DNA of 64,000 nt from Legionellaceae bacterium (GTDB taxonomy: Bacteria; Pseudomonadota; Gammaproteobacteria; Legionellales; Legionellaceae). Each line of letters opens with the position of its first letter. Position 1 is the first letter of the stretch. Positions 1-8,082 of the stretch are shown here, piece after piece. Under the pieces are notes generated by a model. It was not told where the DNA came from. It was given only the letters and a program-made list of their open reading frames with translations, and made no database searches. The translations under genes were made by a program, and so were the position numbers. The DNA lies in NCBI GenBank assembly GCA_029212465.1, contig JARGNV010000006.1, positions 1 through 64,000 on the forward strand, in the 5' to 3' direction.

Positions 1-773
1 TTCTTGGGCAAAAAACGACTGTACTTTTTGATGTTACAAACCAAACGAATCAACCACGAACTGTGTATCTAAAACATCCTCAAAGCGCTCTTTTAAGCGC
101 AACTGTATCGCAAGGCGTTAACCTTCAAAATACAGCAATCACAACCTACTGCTCTTTAAAAACCAGGCTTCAACCAGGCGAGACTTGTAGACTCGTGCTC
201 TACATCGATACCTCAGGACTAAACAGCACTTCACTACTATCTCATCTAAAAAGTTTCTCTTCTTCTGAGCGAGTTCCAACTATTTGCGAAGATACTGCGT
301 ATACGACTTGCTCTCAGGTGGCAGTTTCTGACGGCCTGATATTGAACGTGCTTCAGCAAGCTCTCTCTGCAAAACCACACGTGCTGAATAGTTCACTTTC
401 AACTTGCCAAGGTTCAGGTATTGAGAGTTGTCAGGTACTCAATAACAACTCTTCCTATCAATGTAAAGACTACTTTGCTAATGCGGGTAGTGAGTGCTCG
501 CTCAACGATGGGGTATGCGAAATCAGTAAGTCTTGTGCACCTCCAAAGCCCCCTACCTGTATTGGCACAGCAGCACCTACAAATAACAATACGGGTGAGC
601 TGGACTGTGATTATATTAACAATGAAACAGACTGTGGAACACTTGATGCTTACGCCTCATATGGTGTTACCGGCTATAGTGTTAACTCAAATATCACGCT
701 TCAATGTGCATGGCTTGCTAATGCAAATGGAGTAGAGTACTGCCAAAGCATGGGAACACAATGTAAAACTTAA
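1..773 (+). CDS. Cys-rich surface or secreted protein, 3' part only
   Basis: The reading frame is open to the left edge, so the 5' end lies outside the window; an internal GTG at 63 is not a convincing start. The visible ~257 residues begin with a beta-rich segment (LFDVTNQTNQPRTVYL) like the bacterial Ig-like or choice-of-anchor modules of cell-surface proteins. A long Cys-rich tail follows with many CxxC-like spacings and Asn/Ser/Thr-rich stretches, suggesting disulfide bonding outside the cytoplasm. No catalytic motif is seen. It ends 96 bases before rpmB, which has its own promoter, so the two are probably separate units. The family is not recognised. Confidence 0.6.
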   Translation, partial: LGQKTTVLFDVTNQTNQPRTVYLKHPQSALLSATVSQGVNLQNTAITTYCSLKTRLQPGETCRLVLYIDTSGLNSTSLLSHLKSFSSSERVPTICEDTAYTTCSQVAVSDGLILNVLQQALSAKPHVLNSSLSTCQGSGIESCQVLNNNSSYQCKDYFANAGSECSLNDGVCEISKSCAPPKPPTCIGTAAPTNNNTGELDCDYINNETDCGTLDAYASYGVTGYSVNSNITLQCAWLANANGVEYCQSMGTQCKT

Positions 774-799
774 GGCTTGAATATAAAGTTACCTTTTTA

Positions 800-828
800 T
801 TGCATTGTCGCACATTATTTGATATAAA
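800..828 (+). promoter_or_regulatory. sigma-70 promoter for rpmB-rpmG
   Basis: TTGCAT at 800-805 and TATAAA at 823-828 are separated by exactly 17 bases. Transcription would start near 835, giving a leader of about 34 bases before the rpmB start codon. Confidence 0.6.
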
Positions 829-868
829 ACGCGGCTTAGATTTAAATTAAACATTGCGGAGCAATAGC

Positions 869-1105
869 ATGTCACGAGTATGCCAAATTACAGGCAAGCG
901 CCCCACCACAGGAAACCGGGTGTCGCACGCCAATAACAAAACAAAACGTCGGTTCCTTCCTAACATCCAAAGCCATCGTATTTGGGTTGAAGAAGAAGCA
1001 CGCTTTATCACCTTAAAAGTCAGCACCAAAGGCCTTCGTATTATCGATAAATTAGGTATTCAAACGGTACTCAAGCGACTTCGTGACAAAGGCGAAAAAA
1101 TTTAA
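869..1105 (+). CDS. rpmB: 50S ribosomal protein L28
   Basis: This is a 78-residue L28, the usual length, starting [12 protein letters not shown] and keeping the conserved basic N-terminal half ([14 protein letters not shown]) that contacts 23S rRNA. The ATG at 869 is chosen because it follows a GCGGAG-type ribosome site and matches the family N-terminus; an upstream in-frame start at 854 would add MRSNS, which L28 proteins lack. It lies directly upstream of rpmG, the standard bacterial pair, and the two share the promoter at 800-828 and the terminator at 1306-1335. Confidence 0.97.
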   Translation: MSRVCQITGKRPTTGNRVSHANNKTKRRFLPNIQSHRIWVEEEARFITLKVSTKGLRIIDKLGIQTVLKRLRDKGEKI

Positions 1106-1127
1106 CTTGTAAAAGAGGAATGGCATC

Positions 1128-1292
1128 ATGGCTGCTGTGACAGTTAAAGTGAAGATGGAATCAACCGCAGGAACAGGTTACTACAAAACCACAACTAAAA
1201 ACCCACGGAATCATCCTGAAAAAATGGAATTAATGATGTACGATCCCGTGATACGTAAGCATGTTTTATTTAAAGAGAAAAAAGTTAAATAA
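1128..1292 (+). CDS. rpmG: 50S ribosomal protein L33
   Basis: This 54-residue protein has the L33 signature: [15 protein letters not shown], then [16 protein letters not shown] and a C-terminal [12 protein letters not shown]. It is a component of the large ribosomal subunit near the E site. A strong AAGAGGAA ribosome-binding site precedes the ATG at 1128, 22 bases after rpmB stops, so the two are co-transcribed. It lacks the zinc-binding CxxC pairs of the C+ type of L33, so it is the zinc-free form. A clear intrinsic terminator follows. Confidence 0.96.
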   Translation: MAAVTVKVKMESTAGTGYYKTTTKNPRNHPEKMELMMYDPVIRKHVLFKEKKVK

Positions 1293-1305
1293 ATGAATGC
1301 TACAT

Positions 1306-1335
1306 AAAAAAACCCTGCACCTGCAGGGTTTTTTT
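1306..1335. terminator. bidirectional intrinsic terminator between rpmG and hpf
   Basis: A perfect palindrome: seven A, CCCTGCA, a two-base loop CC, TGCAGGG, seven T. The symmetric A and T tracts let it end rpmBG on the plus strand and hpf on the minus strand. Confidence 0.9.
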
Positions 1336-1349
1336 ATGTCTGCTACCGA

Positions 1350-1643
1350 CTATTCTCGATGAGAATCCATCTTTTCTTTATGTTTAATTAACTGCCTATC
1401 CAACTTATCAACCAACTCATCGATTGCTGTATACATGTTTTCAGCCTCTGAACTTGCATGTAGTTCGGTCTTTGGAATACATACCGTTGCATCAACAATT
1501 TGCCTAATTTTCTCAACATTAAATGTCACATTAATAGATGTAATTCTATCAAAATGCCGCGATAATTTGCCAAGTTTTTCTTCAGTAAAGCTTTTTAACG
1601 CGTCTGTGATTTCTACTTGATGTCCTGTGAAATGAATTTGCAT
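1350..1643 (-). CDS. hpf: ribosome hibernation-promoting factor, short form
   Basis: A 97-residue HPF/YfiA-family protein that binds the ribosomal decoding region in stationary phase and favours inactive ribosome dimers. It begins MQIHFTGHQVEITDALKSF and has the family's beta-alpha-beta-beta-beta-alpha pattern with a basic last helix (DKLDRQLIKHKEK). It lacks the C-terminal dimerisation domain of long HPF, so it is the gammaproteobacterial short type. An AAGGAG site precedes the ATG. It is divergent from the HPr gene, an association also seen in the rpoN-hpf-pts region of other gammaproteobacteria, although rpoN is not present here. Confidence 0.93.
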   Translation of the reverse strand: MQIHFTGHQVEITDALKSFTEEKLGKLSRHFDRITSINVTFNVEKIRQIVDATVCIPKTELHASSEAENMYTAIDELVDKLDRQLIKHKEKMDSHRE

Positions 1644-1781
1644 ACAACGACTCCTTACTTAAATCAGACCCCTATCAACAAAATAAAAGCCTTACTTATA
1701 GTGTAATCTTTTTTCTCTGATTATCAATTAGGTATGCATGGTTATTTGCAGTATAAAAGCAGACATGATAAATTAATTGCC

Positions 1782-2051
1782 ATGATAGAGACGAAAATTA
1801 CAATTATTAACAAACTAGGCCTGCATGCACGTGCTTCAGCCAAGTTTGTGTCGACCGCAGCCCGGTTTCAAAGCCAAATTGATGTGATCAAAGAGGGCCA
1901 AAAAGTCAATGGTAAAAGCATTATGGGTGTGATGATGCTTGCCGCAAGTCAAAACAGCGAGCTCACCTTAACCATTGACGGCCCAGACGAACAAGAGATG
2001 ACAGACGCATTGGTCAACCTTATTAATAATTTATTTGGTGAGAGCGAGTAG
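1782..2051 (+). CDS. HPr-family phosphocarrier protein
   Basis: An 89-residue HPr/NPr: the phosphorylated histidine lies in LGLHARASAKFV (about residue 15) and the regulatory serine region in GKSIMGVMMLAA. It carries phosphate from PEP via enzyme I to PTS enzymes or, in organisms without sugar PTS, acts in the regulatory nitrogen PTS. The ATG at 1782 matches the family N-terminus; an upstream ATG at 1734 would add 16 unrelated residues across a promoter-like AT-rich stretch. No enzyme I or EIIA gene is visible nearby, so the ptsH versus npr assignment is left open. Confidence 0.93.
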   Translation: MIETKITIINKLGLHARASAKFVSTAARFQSQIDVIKEGQKVNGKSIMGVMMLAASQNSELTLTIDGPDEQEMTDALVNLINNLFGESE

Positions 2052-2055
2052 CCCC

Positions 2056-2805
2056 TTACCTCCTGTTGCATTTCTTCGAGCGTCTTTTACCACGCGCCTT
2101 TTTAAGCCCCGTTAACGTCTGAAATGGGCCCGAAAAGGCATAGCCTAACGATGCAACAAACAACATGACTGATGGTTCTGCAGCAATCGTTACAAACAAC
2201 AATACAATCAATAACACTTGAATGAATGGTATTTTTCCTTTGAGATCGAGTGTTTTAAAACTGTAATAGCGTATATTACTTACCTGCAAAGCGGCAGCCA
2301 GCAACAAAAAGCCAACCGCAACCCAACCAATGAACAAATTAACGGGGCCTTCCGTATAAAACACCCACACAAAAGAAACCAAAATGGCGGCCGCAGCAGG
2401 GCATGCAAGCCCTTGGAAATAACACTTATCAGCTGTTTCAACCTGTGTGTTAAATCGCGCAAGCCGTAATGCAACCGCTGCTGTATAAATGAATGCTGCA
2501 AGCCAGCCAAATTTTCCGAGTCGCTCAAGCACCCAGCTATATAATAAAACAGACGGCGCAACACCAAAGGTCACCATATCCGATAAACTATCGTATTCAG
2601 CACCAAAAGCGGTTTGCGTGTTCGTCATTCGTGCAATGCGCCCATCTAAAGCATCCCACACCATCCCTACAAAAATAGCAATAACAGCCGTATCATACTG
2701 CCCTTTTAAAGAAGCAATGATAGAATAAAATGCAGAAAATAAGCTTGCCGTAGTGAGCAAATTAGGTAATAAATATATTCCGCCGTGTGTGTTTTTTTGC
2801 TTCAT
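2056..2805 (-). CDS. pssA: CDP-diacylglycerol-serine O-phosphatidyltransferase
   Basis: An integral membrane CDP-alcohol phosphatidyltransferase that makes phosphatidylserine, the precursor of phosphatidylethanolamine. The full signature DG(x)2AR(x)8G(x)3D(x)3D is present at residues 54-76 (D54, G55, A58, R59, G68, D72, D76). About eight hydrophobic segments follow and the tail is very basic (KKARGKRRSKK). At 249 residues it fits the type II PssA subclass of Bacillus and Legionella rather than the 450-residue E. coli PLD-type enzyme. It converges with the HPr gene, the two ends being 4 bases apart. Confidence 0.93.
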   Translation of the reverse strand: MKQKNTHGGIYLLPNLLTTASLFSAFYSIIASLKGQYDTAVIAIFVGMVWDALDGRIARMTNTQTAFGAEYDSLSDMVTFGVAPSVLLYSWVLERLGKFGWLAAFIYTAAVALRLARFNTQVETADKCYFQGLACPAAAAILVSFVWVFYTEGPVNLFIGWVAVGFLLLAAALQVSNIRYYSFKTLDLKGKIPFIQVLLIVLLFVTIAAEPSVMLFVASLGYAFSGPFQTLTGLKKARGKRRSKKCNRR

Positions 2806-2954
2806 TGTTTATTCCAAGTCAAATTGTTATATCCGAATACTAACATACCCCTCATATAGATGACCATTCGAAGCCTACGAAAATCAGGCAAGTCATGCTA
2901 GAATGACGCCCGTAATGCTATACTATACTCATTGAATTAATCCTGTGATTGCTT

Positions 2955-3272
2955 ATGACAAAACCAAAGAACCCCTCTAAATCGTCCGATAAAAAAATTG
3001 TCATCGAAGGTGTAACGCCTGCAGGTGATGCTTTTCGTCCAAGTGATTGGGCAGAGCGTATGAGTGGCGCCCTCGCAAGCTTTAAAAACAGCCGCATTCA
3101 TTACTCCCCTCTATTACAGCCGAGTGTTAATCACGAAGGGTATAAATGTGTATTACTTGACCCCAAGTTAAAAGAATCAAGTCCTCTAATTTACCAATCT
3201 ATTTTAGAGTTTGCGAAAGCAAACCAACTCAAAATCTGTGACGAAAACGAAACACCTGATTCCGACGACTAG
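2955..3272 (+). CDS. DUF3579 family protein
   Basis: A 105-residue soluble protein with the look of the DUF3579 family: a GVTPAGDAFRPSDWAERMSGALASF segment, then RIHYSPLLQPSVNHEGYKCVLLDPKL, and a final helix before an acidic tail. The function of the family is not known; members occur in Legionella, Coxiella and betaproteobacteria. The ATG at 2955 is preferred over a TTG six bases upstream. Two extended -10-like elements (TGCTAGAAT near 2899 and TGCTATACT near 2917) lie upstream. The gene converges with the icmC-like gene. Confidence 0.7.
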   Translation: MTKPKNPSKSSDKKIVIEGVTPAGDAFRPSDWAERMSGALASFKNSRIHYSPLLQPSVNHEGYKCVLLDPKLKESSPLIYQSILEFAKANQLKICDENETPDSDD

Positions 3273-3289
3273 AAACCACCTTCACACCC

Positions 3290-3826
3290 TCAACCCGTCG
3301 CATTTCCCTTGACAGTCCCCATAAACTCAAAAAAGCTTGTAAGCCCATAATCCAGCGCATTAATCGTACTATCAATATTCATTGCAAAAACACCCGCAAC
3401 CAAAAACGTCACGCCTTTAGACCCTTCTTTCACGCCAGGCTCACTCGAATGTGCAAGTAAAGAAGAGCCCCGCACAAACCAAATCACGCCCGTCGTCTGA
3501 ATTAAAAATTTAATCGCATTCGTCAGGTTATCTTCCGTTTCGTAAGCATAAGCCAATACATTACTGCTACCAAACGCCGTGTTGGCTAAAGCCTGAATTG
3601 CGGTGGGCATAAAAATAAGCCCCGCTCCCATCAAAAAAAACGCAATAGGGACAAACATTTTTTCTTGCGAATGCGACTGCGTGCGCGCATCTCCTATTTT
3701 ATGAAATTTTCCAAATGCTATCAGAATAAAAATAATACCCAGCACATAGCCAAACCCCGATAGTAACCGTTGTATCGGTGCAAGTGATTGACTCAAATTT
3801 ACAAAAATAGAAACCAAGTCAGGCAT
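3290..3826 (-). CDS. icmC: IcmC/DotE-like type IVB secretion system membrane protein
   Basis: A 178-residue inner-membrane protein with four hydrophobic segments (about residues 20-40, 57-78, 105-125, 135-155). Its pattern resembles IcmC/DotE of the Dot/Icm apparatus: SLAPIQRLLSGFGYVLGI at the start, GLIFMPTAIQALANTAFG in the middle, IKFLIQTTGVIWFVRGSSLL, then a VTFLVAGVFAMNIDSTI motif. A GGATAGGG ribosome site precedes the ATG. It stands alone, with no other icm/dot gene in the window, so it could be an orphan paralogue or the main copy of a dispersed system. The family call is from memory of Legionella proteins and is moderately firm; the related IcmD/DotP and DotV families are alternatives. 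Confidence 0.68.
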   Translation of the reverse strand: MPDLVSIFVNLSQSLAPIQRLLSGFGYVLGIIFILIAFGKFHKIGDARTQSHSQEKMFVPIAFFLMGAGLIFMPTAIQALANTAFGSSNVLAYAYETEDNLTNAIKFLIQTTGVIWFVRGSSLLAHSSEPGVKEGSKGVTFLVAGVFAMNIDSTINALDYGLTSFFEFMGTVKGNATG

Positions 3827-3905
3827 GAAACCCTATCCACACTTGCAATTTGACAGTTTTAGACGCATATTTAGGACCTTTCTCATTTAGTAAAAGCACA
3901 TCATT

Positions 3906-4634
3906 ATGCAGGCTAACACCTTTACTATCACCTTGGAAGAGGCGTATATGCTAACCCCTTCCGTCAAGCATTTCATTTTTACACCAGAAGAACCTTTGAG
4001 TTATCTCCCCGGTCAATTTATTACAGTTCATATTGAGCGCGATGGTAAAATATTACGTCGAAGTTATAGTATTGCAAATGCACCACGAAAAGACCAAAAA
4101 ATAGAATTTGCTGCAGGCTTTGTCGAGGGAGGTGTTGCCTCTGAGTTACTCTTTCACCTAAAGCCTGGTGATACACTGAGTACCACAGGGCCTTTTGGTC
4201 GCCTCACACTCAAAGAAGAAGACCCTTCTCGTTATATTTTTATGGCAACAAGCACGGGCATTACCCCTTATCACGCCATGTTACCCAAGCTTCAAGAGCG
4301 TCTGGATGCCAACCCAAACCTCCAAATTGTCATTTTACAAGGCGTACAAACACACGATGACTTACTCTATCATGACACTTTTTTGGCATTCGCAAATCAA
4401 ACACCGCAGGTCACCTATCGTGCACAATTGAGCCGCGCAAAAAAAGAAGCGCTACAAGCACATGAACATGTAGGATATGTGCAAACAGCGCTCCCTGAGC
4501 TCAACTTAAACCCTGAAGCCGATATAGTTTACTTATGTGGAAATCCTGGTATGGTAGACGAGTCTTTTTCCGAACTAAAAGACCGCGGTTTCGCCATACA
4601 ACGTATTGTGCGTGAAAAATATATCTCGCGATAA
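3906..4634 (+). CDS. ferredoxin-NADP reductase-like FAD/NAD(P) oxidoreductase
   Basis: A 242-residue single-chain flavoprotein of the ferredoxin-NADP(+) reductase superfamily. The FAD-binding RxYS motif is RRSYSIANAP at residues 51-60. The NAD(P)-binding half has FMATSTGITPYHAML at about 113-127, and YLCGNPGMVDE near 213 followed by an aromatic-poor C-terminus. There is no 2Fe-2S or globin domain. It probably passes electrons between NADPH and ferredoxin or flavodoxin, or acts as a reductase component; the exact partner cannot be read from sequence. It lies 26 bases upstream of the aldolase and may be co-transcribed with it. Confidence 0.82.
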   Translation: MQANTFTITLEEAYMLTPSVKHFIFTPEEPLSYLPGQFITVHIERDGKILRRSYSIANAPRKDQKIEFAAGFVEGGVASELLFHLKPGDTLSTTGPFGRLTLKEEDPSRYIFMATSTGITPYHAMLPKLQERLDANPNLQIVILQGVQTHDDLLYHDTFLAFANQTPQVTYRAQLSRAKKEALQAHEHVGYVQTALPELNLNPEADIVYLCGNPGMVDESFSELKDRGFAIQRIVREKYISR

Positions 4635-4660
4635 CCAAAAAAATGAAAGGAGCAGCACCC

Positions 4661-5671
4661 GTGACACATCATGAAGAATTATCCAAAACAATTGATCATT
4701 TATCACACCCAGGAAAAGGTATTTTAGCGGCAGATGAAAGCAATGGTACCATTGGAAAACGCTTTGATAGTATCAACATCGAGAATAGCGAAGAGAATCG
4801 ACGCGACTATCGCCTGTTGCTCGCATCTACGGAAAACCTTGAGCAATATATCAGTGGGGTTATTCTTTTTGAAGAAACTTTCATGCACAAAAATGAAGCC
4901 GGTGTTTCCATTCCAGAGATGTTTACACAAAAAAATATTCTACCCGGCATTAAGGTTGATAAAGGTTTGATTCCTTTACCCAACACCGAGAAAGAGCAAA
5001 TCACACAGGGGTTAGATGGTCTTGAAGAACGCTTGTTACACTTCAAGCAACAAGGCGCTAAATTTGCTAAATGGCGTAATGTATTTCATATTTCAGATTT
5101 CACCCCAAGCCTCGTTGCGGTTAAAGCAGGCGCAGAAACCCTTGCACGCTATGCAACCACCTGCCAAAACGTTGGTATTGTTCCTATTGTTGAGCCTGAG
5201 ATATTGATGGATGGTGACCACAGCATTGAGTATGCAGCCGAAACTGCTGAAGTTGTTTTACATGAAGTATTCAATGCATTATTTCTACATCAAGTTGCCC
5301 TTGAATGCATGATTTTAAAACCTAGCATGGTGACCTCAGGCAAAGAGCACCAACCGTTTAGCACACCAGAAGAAGTTGCAGAATATACACTCAGTGTTTT
5401 TAGAAACCAGGTGCCTGCAGCCGTTCCTTCTATAAACTTTCTGTCTGGCGGACAAACACCCGAACAATCGATTATTAACCTCAATGCGATTAACAATCTT
5501 GGCCCACAGCCCTGGATGTTAAGCTTCTCTTACGGCCGCGCACTTCAAGAGGCATGCCTTAAAACATGGTCAGGTGTCGAGGCAAATATTCCAGAAGCAC
5601 AGGCTGCACTACTCAAAGCGGCCGAAGCGAATAGCCTTGCTGCTTGTGGAGAATATAACACAAACAGTTAA
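4661..5671 (+). CDS. class I fructose-bisphosphate aldolase
   Basis: A eukaryote-type class I (Schiff base) aldolase of 336 residues that cleaves fructose 1,6-bisphosphate to glyceraldehyde 3-phosphate and dihydroxyacetone phosphate. Key features are GKGILAADESNGTIGKRF near the N-terminus, FAKWRNVF, VPIVEPEIL and the Schiff-base lysine in CMILKPSMVTSG (K220). The GTG at 4661 is preferred: a perfect AAAGGAG lies 8 bases upstream. The alternative ATG at 4643 would place that ribosome site inside the coding sequence. A hairpin at 5687-5725 follows the stop. Confidence 0.93.
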   Translation: MTHHEELSKTIDHLSHPGKGILAADESNGTIGKRFDSINIENSEENRRDYRLLLASTENLEQYISGVILFEETFMHKNEAGVSIPEMFTQKNILPGIKVDKGLIPLPNTEKEQITQGLDGLEERLLHFKQQGAKFAKWRNVFHISDFTPSLVAVKAGAETLARYATTCQNVGIVPIVEPEILMDGDHSIEYAAETAEVVLHEVFNALFLHQVALECMILKPSMVTSGKEHQPFSTPEEVAEYTLSVFRNQVPAAVPSINFLSGGQTPEQSIINLNAINNLGPQPWMLSFSYGRALQEACLKTWSGVEANIPEAQAALLKAAEANSLAACGEYNTNS

Positions 5672-5686
5672 AATCTATCTTCAAAA

Positions 5687-5725
5687 AGCAGCATGTTGCA
5701 GGCTAAATGCTTCAAACATGCTGCT
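5687..5725. terminator. stem-loop after the aldolase gene
   Basis: A perfect 11-bp inverted repeat (AGCAGCATGTT / AACATGCTGCT) with a 17-base loop. It has no U-tract, so it may be a factor-assisted terminator or an mRNA 3' stabiliser rather than a classical intrinsic terminator. Confidence 0.5.
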
Positions 5726-5738
5726 ATCTTCGCCTATA

Positions 5739-5767
5739 TAGACAAAGTTGCGCAGTTATGTCATAAT
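5739..5767 (+). promoter_or_regulatory. sigma-70 promoter of the aroQ-accBC-prmA operon
   Basis: TAGACA at 5739-5744 and CATAAT at 5762-5767, 17 bases apart, with an extended -10 TG at 5759-5760. The start site would be near 5774, which supports the aroQ start at 5801 and rules out the long in-frame extension upstream. Confidence 0.6.
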
Positions 5768-5800
5768 GCTTCTTTGTTTTCTATCAACCTTACCAACACT

Positions 5801-6250
5801 ATGCGAAAAGTTCTCGTCCTTCATGGGCCTAACTTAAATCTTTTGGGACGACGTGAACCCGCGCATTATGGCACCCAAACGCTTGAACAATTAAACCGCT
5901 CGCTTCAGACTAAAGCTGGAATCAATAACTGCACGCTCGAAGCGCAACAAAGCCAGTCTGAGTCAAGCCTCATTACAGCCATTCATGAAGCACACGAAAA
6001 CCATACCGATTACCTCATTTTTAACCCTGCGGCATTCACCCATACAAGTATTGCCTTGCGTGACGCATTGCTTGCAGTAAAGCTACCATTTATTGAGGTG
6101 CATATTAGTCGCATCTTTTCGAGAGAAAGCTATCGCCATACCTCTTATTTTTCAGATATTGCACGCGGCACAATCACAGGGTTTGGCACCTACGGCTATC
6201 ATTTAGCCTTAGATGCCATTATTTATGAATTCAACAACGTCATTGAGTGA
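5801..6250 (+). CDS. aroQ: type II 3-dehydroquinate dehydratase
   Basis: A 149-residue type II dehydroquinase, third enzyme of the shikimate pathway, normally a dodecamer. It starts [20 protein letters not shown] with the catalytic Tyr in AHYGT and the flexible-loop Arg in GRREP. It continues with [20 protein letters not shown] and [20 protein letters not shown] carrying the catalytic His. The usual QSNHEG substrate-binding segment reads QSQSES here, an unusual divergence. The ATG at 5801 lies just downstream of a good promoter. It is first in the aroQ-accB-accC-prmA operon. Confidence 0.93.
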   Translation: MRKVLVLHGPNLNLLGRREPAHYGTQTLEQLNRSLQTKAGINNCTLEAQQSQSESSLITAIHEAHENHTDYLIFNPAAFTHTSIALRDALLAVKLPFIEVHISRIFSRESYRHTSYFSDIARGTITGFGTYGYHLALDAIIYEFNNVIE

Positions 6251-6261
6251 GATAACATACC

Positions 6262-6726
6262 ATGGATATTAGAAAAATTAAAAAACTCATCGAGTTATTA
6301 ACCGAAACTGGCATTTCAGAAATTGAAATTAAAGAAGGCGAAGAGTCATTACGTCTTACACGACATACAAATGCCAATCATACAACCACTGTTACTGAGC
6401 ACCTTGTGTCAGCACCTCCGGCTGTACAGCCCCATGCGCCAGCACCTACCGCTGAGCCTGTTGCGGAGGCAGCTACCACGAATGTGCCAGATGGGCACCC
6501 CATCAACTCACCCATGGTTGGCACCTACTATTCCGCATCATCACCTGAAGCACCACCTTTTGTAACGGTCGGCCAAACCGTCGCAGTTGGAGATACATTA
6601 GGTATCATCGAAGCAATGAAAATGTTCAATGAAGTTGAAAGCGATAAAGCAGGTGTAGTAAAAGCCATTCTTGTTTCAAATGGCTCACCTGTTGAATATG
6701 GCGAACCGCTTTTCATCATCGAGTAG
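6262..6726 (+). CDS. accB: biotin carboxyl carrier protein of acetyl-CoA carboxylase
   Basis: The 154-residue BCCP carries the biotin swung between biotin carboxylase and carboxyltransferase in the first step of fatty-acid synthesis. It has an N-terminal helical domain ([20 protein letters not shown]), an Ala/Pro-rich linker (about residues 45-80), and a C-terminal biotinyl domain with the protruding thumb ([17 protein letters not shown]). The biotinylated lysine is in [12 protein letters not shown] (K120). It starts 11 bases after aroQ and ends 12 bases before accC, so it is operonic. Confidence 0.96.
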   Translation: MDIRKIKKLIELLTETGISEIEIKEGEESLRLTRHTNANHTTTVTEHLVSAPPAVQPHAPAPTAEPVAEAATTNVPDGHPINSPMVGTYYSASSPEAPPFVTVGQTVAVGDTLGIIEAMKMFNEVESDKAGVVKAILVSNGSPVEYGEPLFIIE

Positions 6727-6738
6727 GAGTTTGCATAT

Positions 6739-8082
6739 ATGTTAAGTAAAATTGTCATCGCCAACCGTGGTGAGATTGCACTGCGTATTTTACGTGCCTG
6801 TAAAGAGCTAGGCGTTCAAACGGTTGCAGTACACTCAGAGATCGATAAAGACTTGCTTCACGTGCGCCTAGCAGACGAAACGGTTTGTATCGGACCAAGC
6901 CCATCGGCTAAGAGTTACTTAAATATTCCAGCGATTATATCAGCAGCAGAAGTCACTGATGCGGTGGCTATTCACCCAGGCTATGGCTTTTTATCTGAAA
7001 ATGCTGACTTTGCAGAGATGGTCGAACAAAGTGGTTTTCGTTTTATTGGCCCACGTGCTGAAACCATTCGTCTTATGGGTGATAAAGTATCAGCTATTCA
7101 TGCCATGAAAGAAGCTGGTGTCCCTTGTGTACCGGGCTCCGATGGCCCCCTCACCAATGACAATGCTAAAAATTTAGAACTTGCTCGTGATATTGGTTAT
7201 CCCGTTATCATTAAAGCCGCTGGCGGTGGTGGTGGACGCGGTATGCGCGTTGTACATAGCGAGTCTAACTTGTTAAATGCCATTGCACTTACACAAAGTG
7301 AAGCAAAAGCAGCATTTGGTAACCCTGTCGTTTATATGGACAAATTTCTGGAAAATCCACGCCATATTGAGTTTCAAGTATTAGGTGACGGACGCGGAGA
7401 AGCCATACACTGAGGAGAGCGCGACTGCTCCATGCAGCGCCGCCATCAGAAAGTCATTGAGGAAGCACCCGCACCAGGTATTACACCTGAAATGCGCCAC
7501 AGTATGGGGCAAAGTGTGGTGAATGCGTGCCGTAAAATGCATTACCGCGGTGCTGGTACCTTTGAGTTTTTATATGAGAATGGCTGCTTTTACTTTATTG
7601 AGATGAACACCCGTATTCAGGTTGAGCATCCGGTGACTGAATACATCACAGGCGTTGATCTCATTAAAGAGCAAATCCGTATGGCAAGTGATTTACCCCT
7701 AACACTGACCCAGGACGATATTCATTTTGAAGGACATGCAGTTGAATGTCGTATTAATGCAGAAGACCCTAAAACATTTATGCCATCACCTGGTAAAATT
7801 AACCACCTGCATCAACCCGCAGGCCCAGGCATTCGGTTTGATTCGCATATTTATAGCAGCTATACGGTCCCACCCCACTATGACTCTATGATTGGAAAGC
7901 TCATTAGCTACGGTAAAACACGTGATGAAGCATTTGCGCGTATGCGCAATGCACTTGATGAAATTATTATTGATGGCATTAATACCAACCTTGATTTGCA
8001 TCGAAGACTTGTCAACGATAAAGGCTTTATGGTGGGTGAAACCAATATCCATTACTTGGAACAGCTGCTTAAAGAGGATTAA
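6739..8082 (+). pseudogene. accC: biotin carboxylase gene interrupted by an in-frame TGA
   Basis: The frame encodes a full-length (447-codon) acetyl-CoA carboxylase biotin carboxylase except for a TGA at 7411-7413. The first part (6739-7413, 224 residues) has the N-terminal domain [20 protein letters not shown] and the ATP-grasp glycine loop [11 protein letters not shown]. The second part resumes in the same frame with [17 protein letters not shown] and runs to EQLLKED, including [14 protein letters not shown] and the [13 protein letters not shown] region. Other enzymes have Leu at the stop position, so a single T-to-G change of TTA would produce it. There is no frameshift or loss of sequence, and the rest is well conserved, so decay would be very recent. 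A GAGGAG overlaps the stop and an ATG follows at 7432, so translation of two pieces is conceivable. accC is normally essential. Confidence 0.9.
7411..7413 (+). other. in-frame TGA within accC
   Basis: The codon order around it is GCC ATA CAC TGA GGA GAG CGC. The expected residue order in biotin carboxylases is A-I-(H/Y)-L-(A/G)-E-R-D-C. Other genes here, such as aroQ, use TGA as their normal stop, so the organism does not read TGA generally as sense. Confidence 0.9.

Noticed and set aside
5693-5800. Longer aroQ start upstream
   Set aside because: A promoter at 5739-5767 lies within that stretch and the family N-terminus is at 5801.
7411-7413. Selenocysteine at the accC TGA
   Set aside because: Other biotin carboxylases have Leu there, not Cys or Sec, and no insertion-element hairpin stands out.
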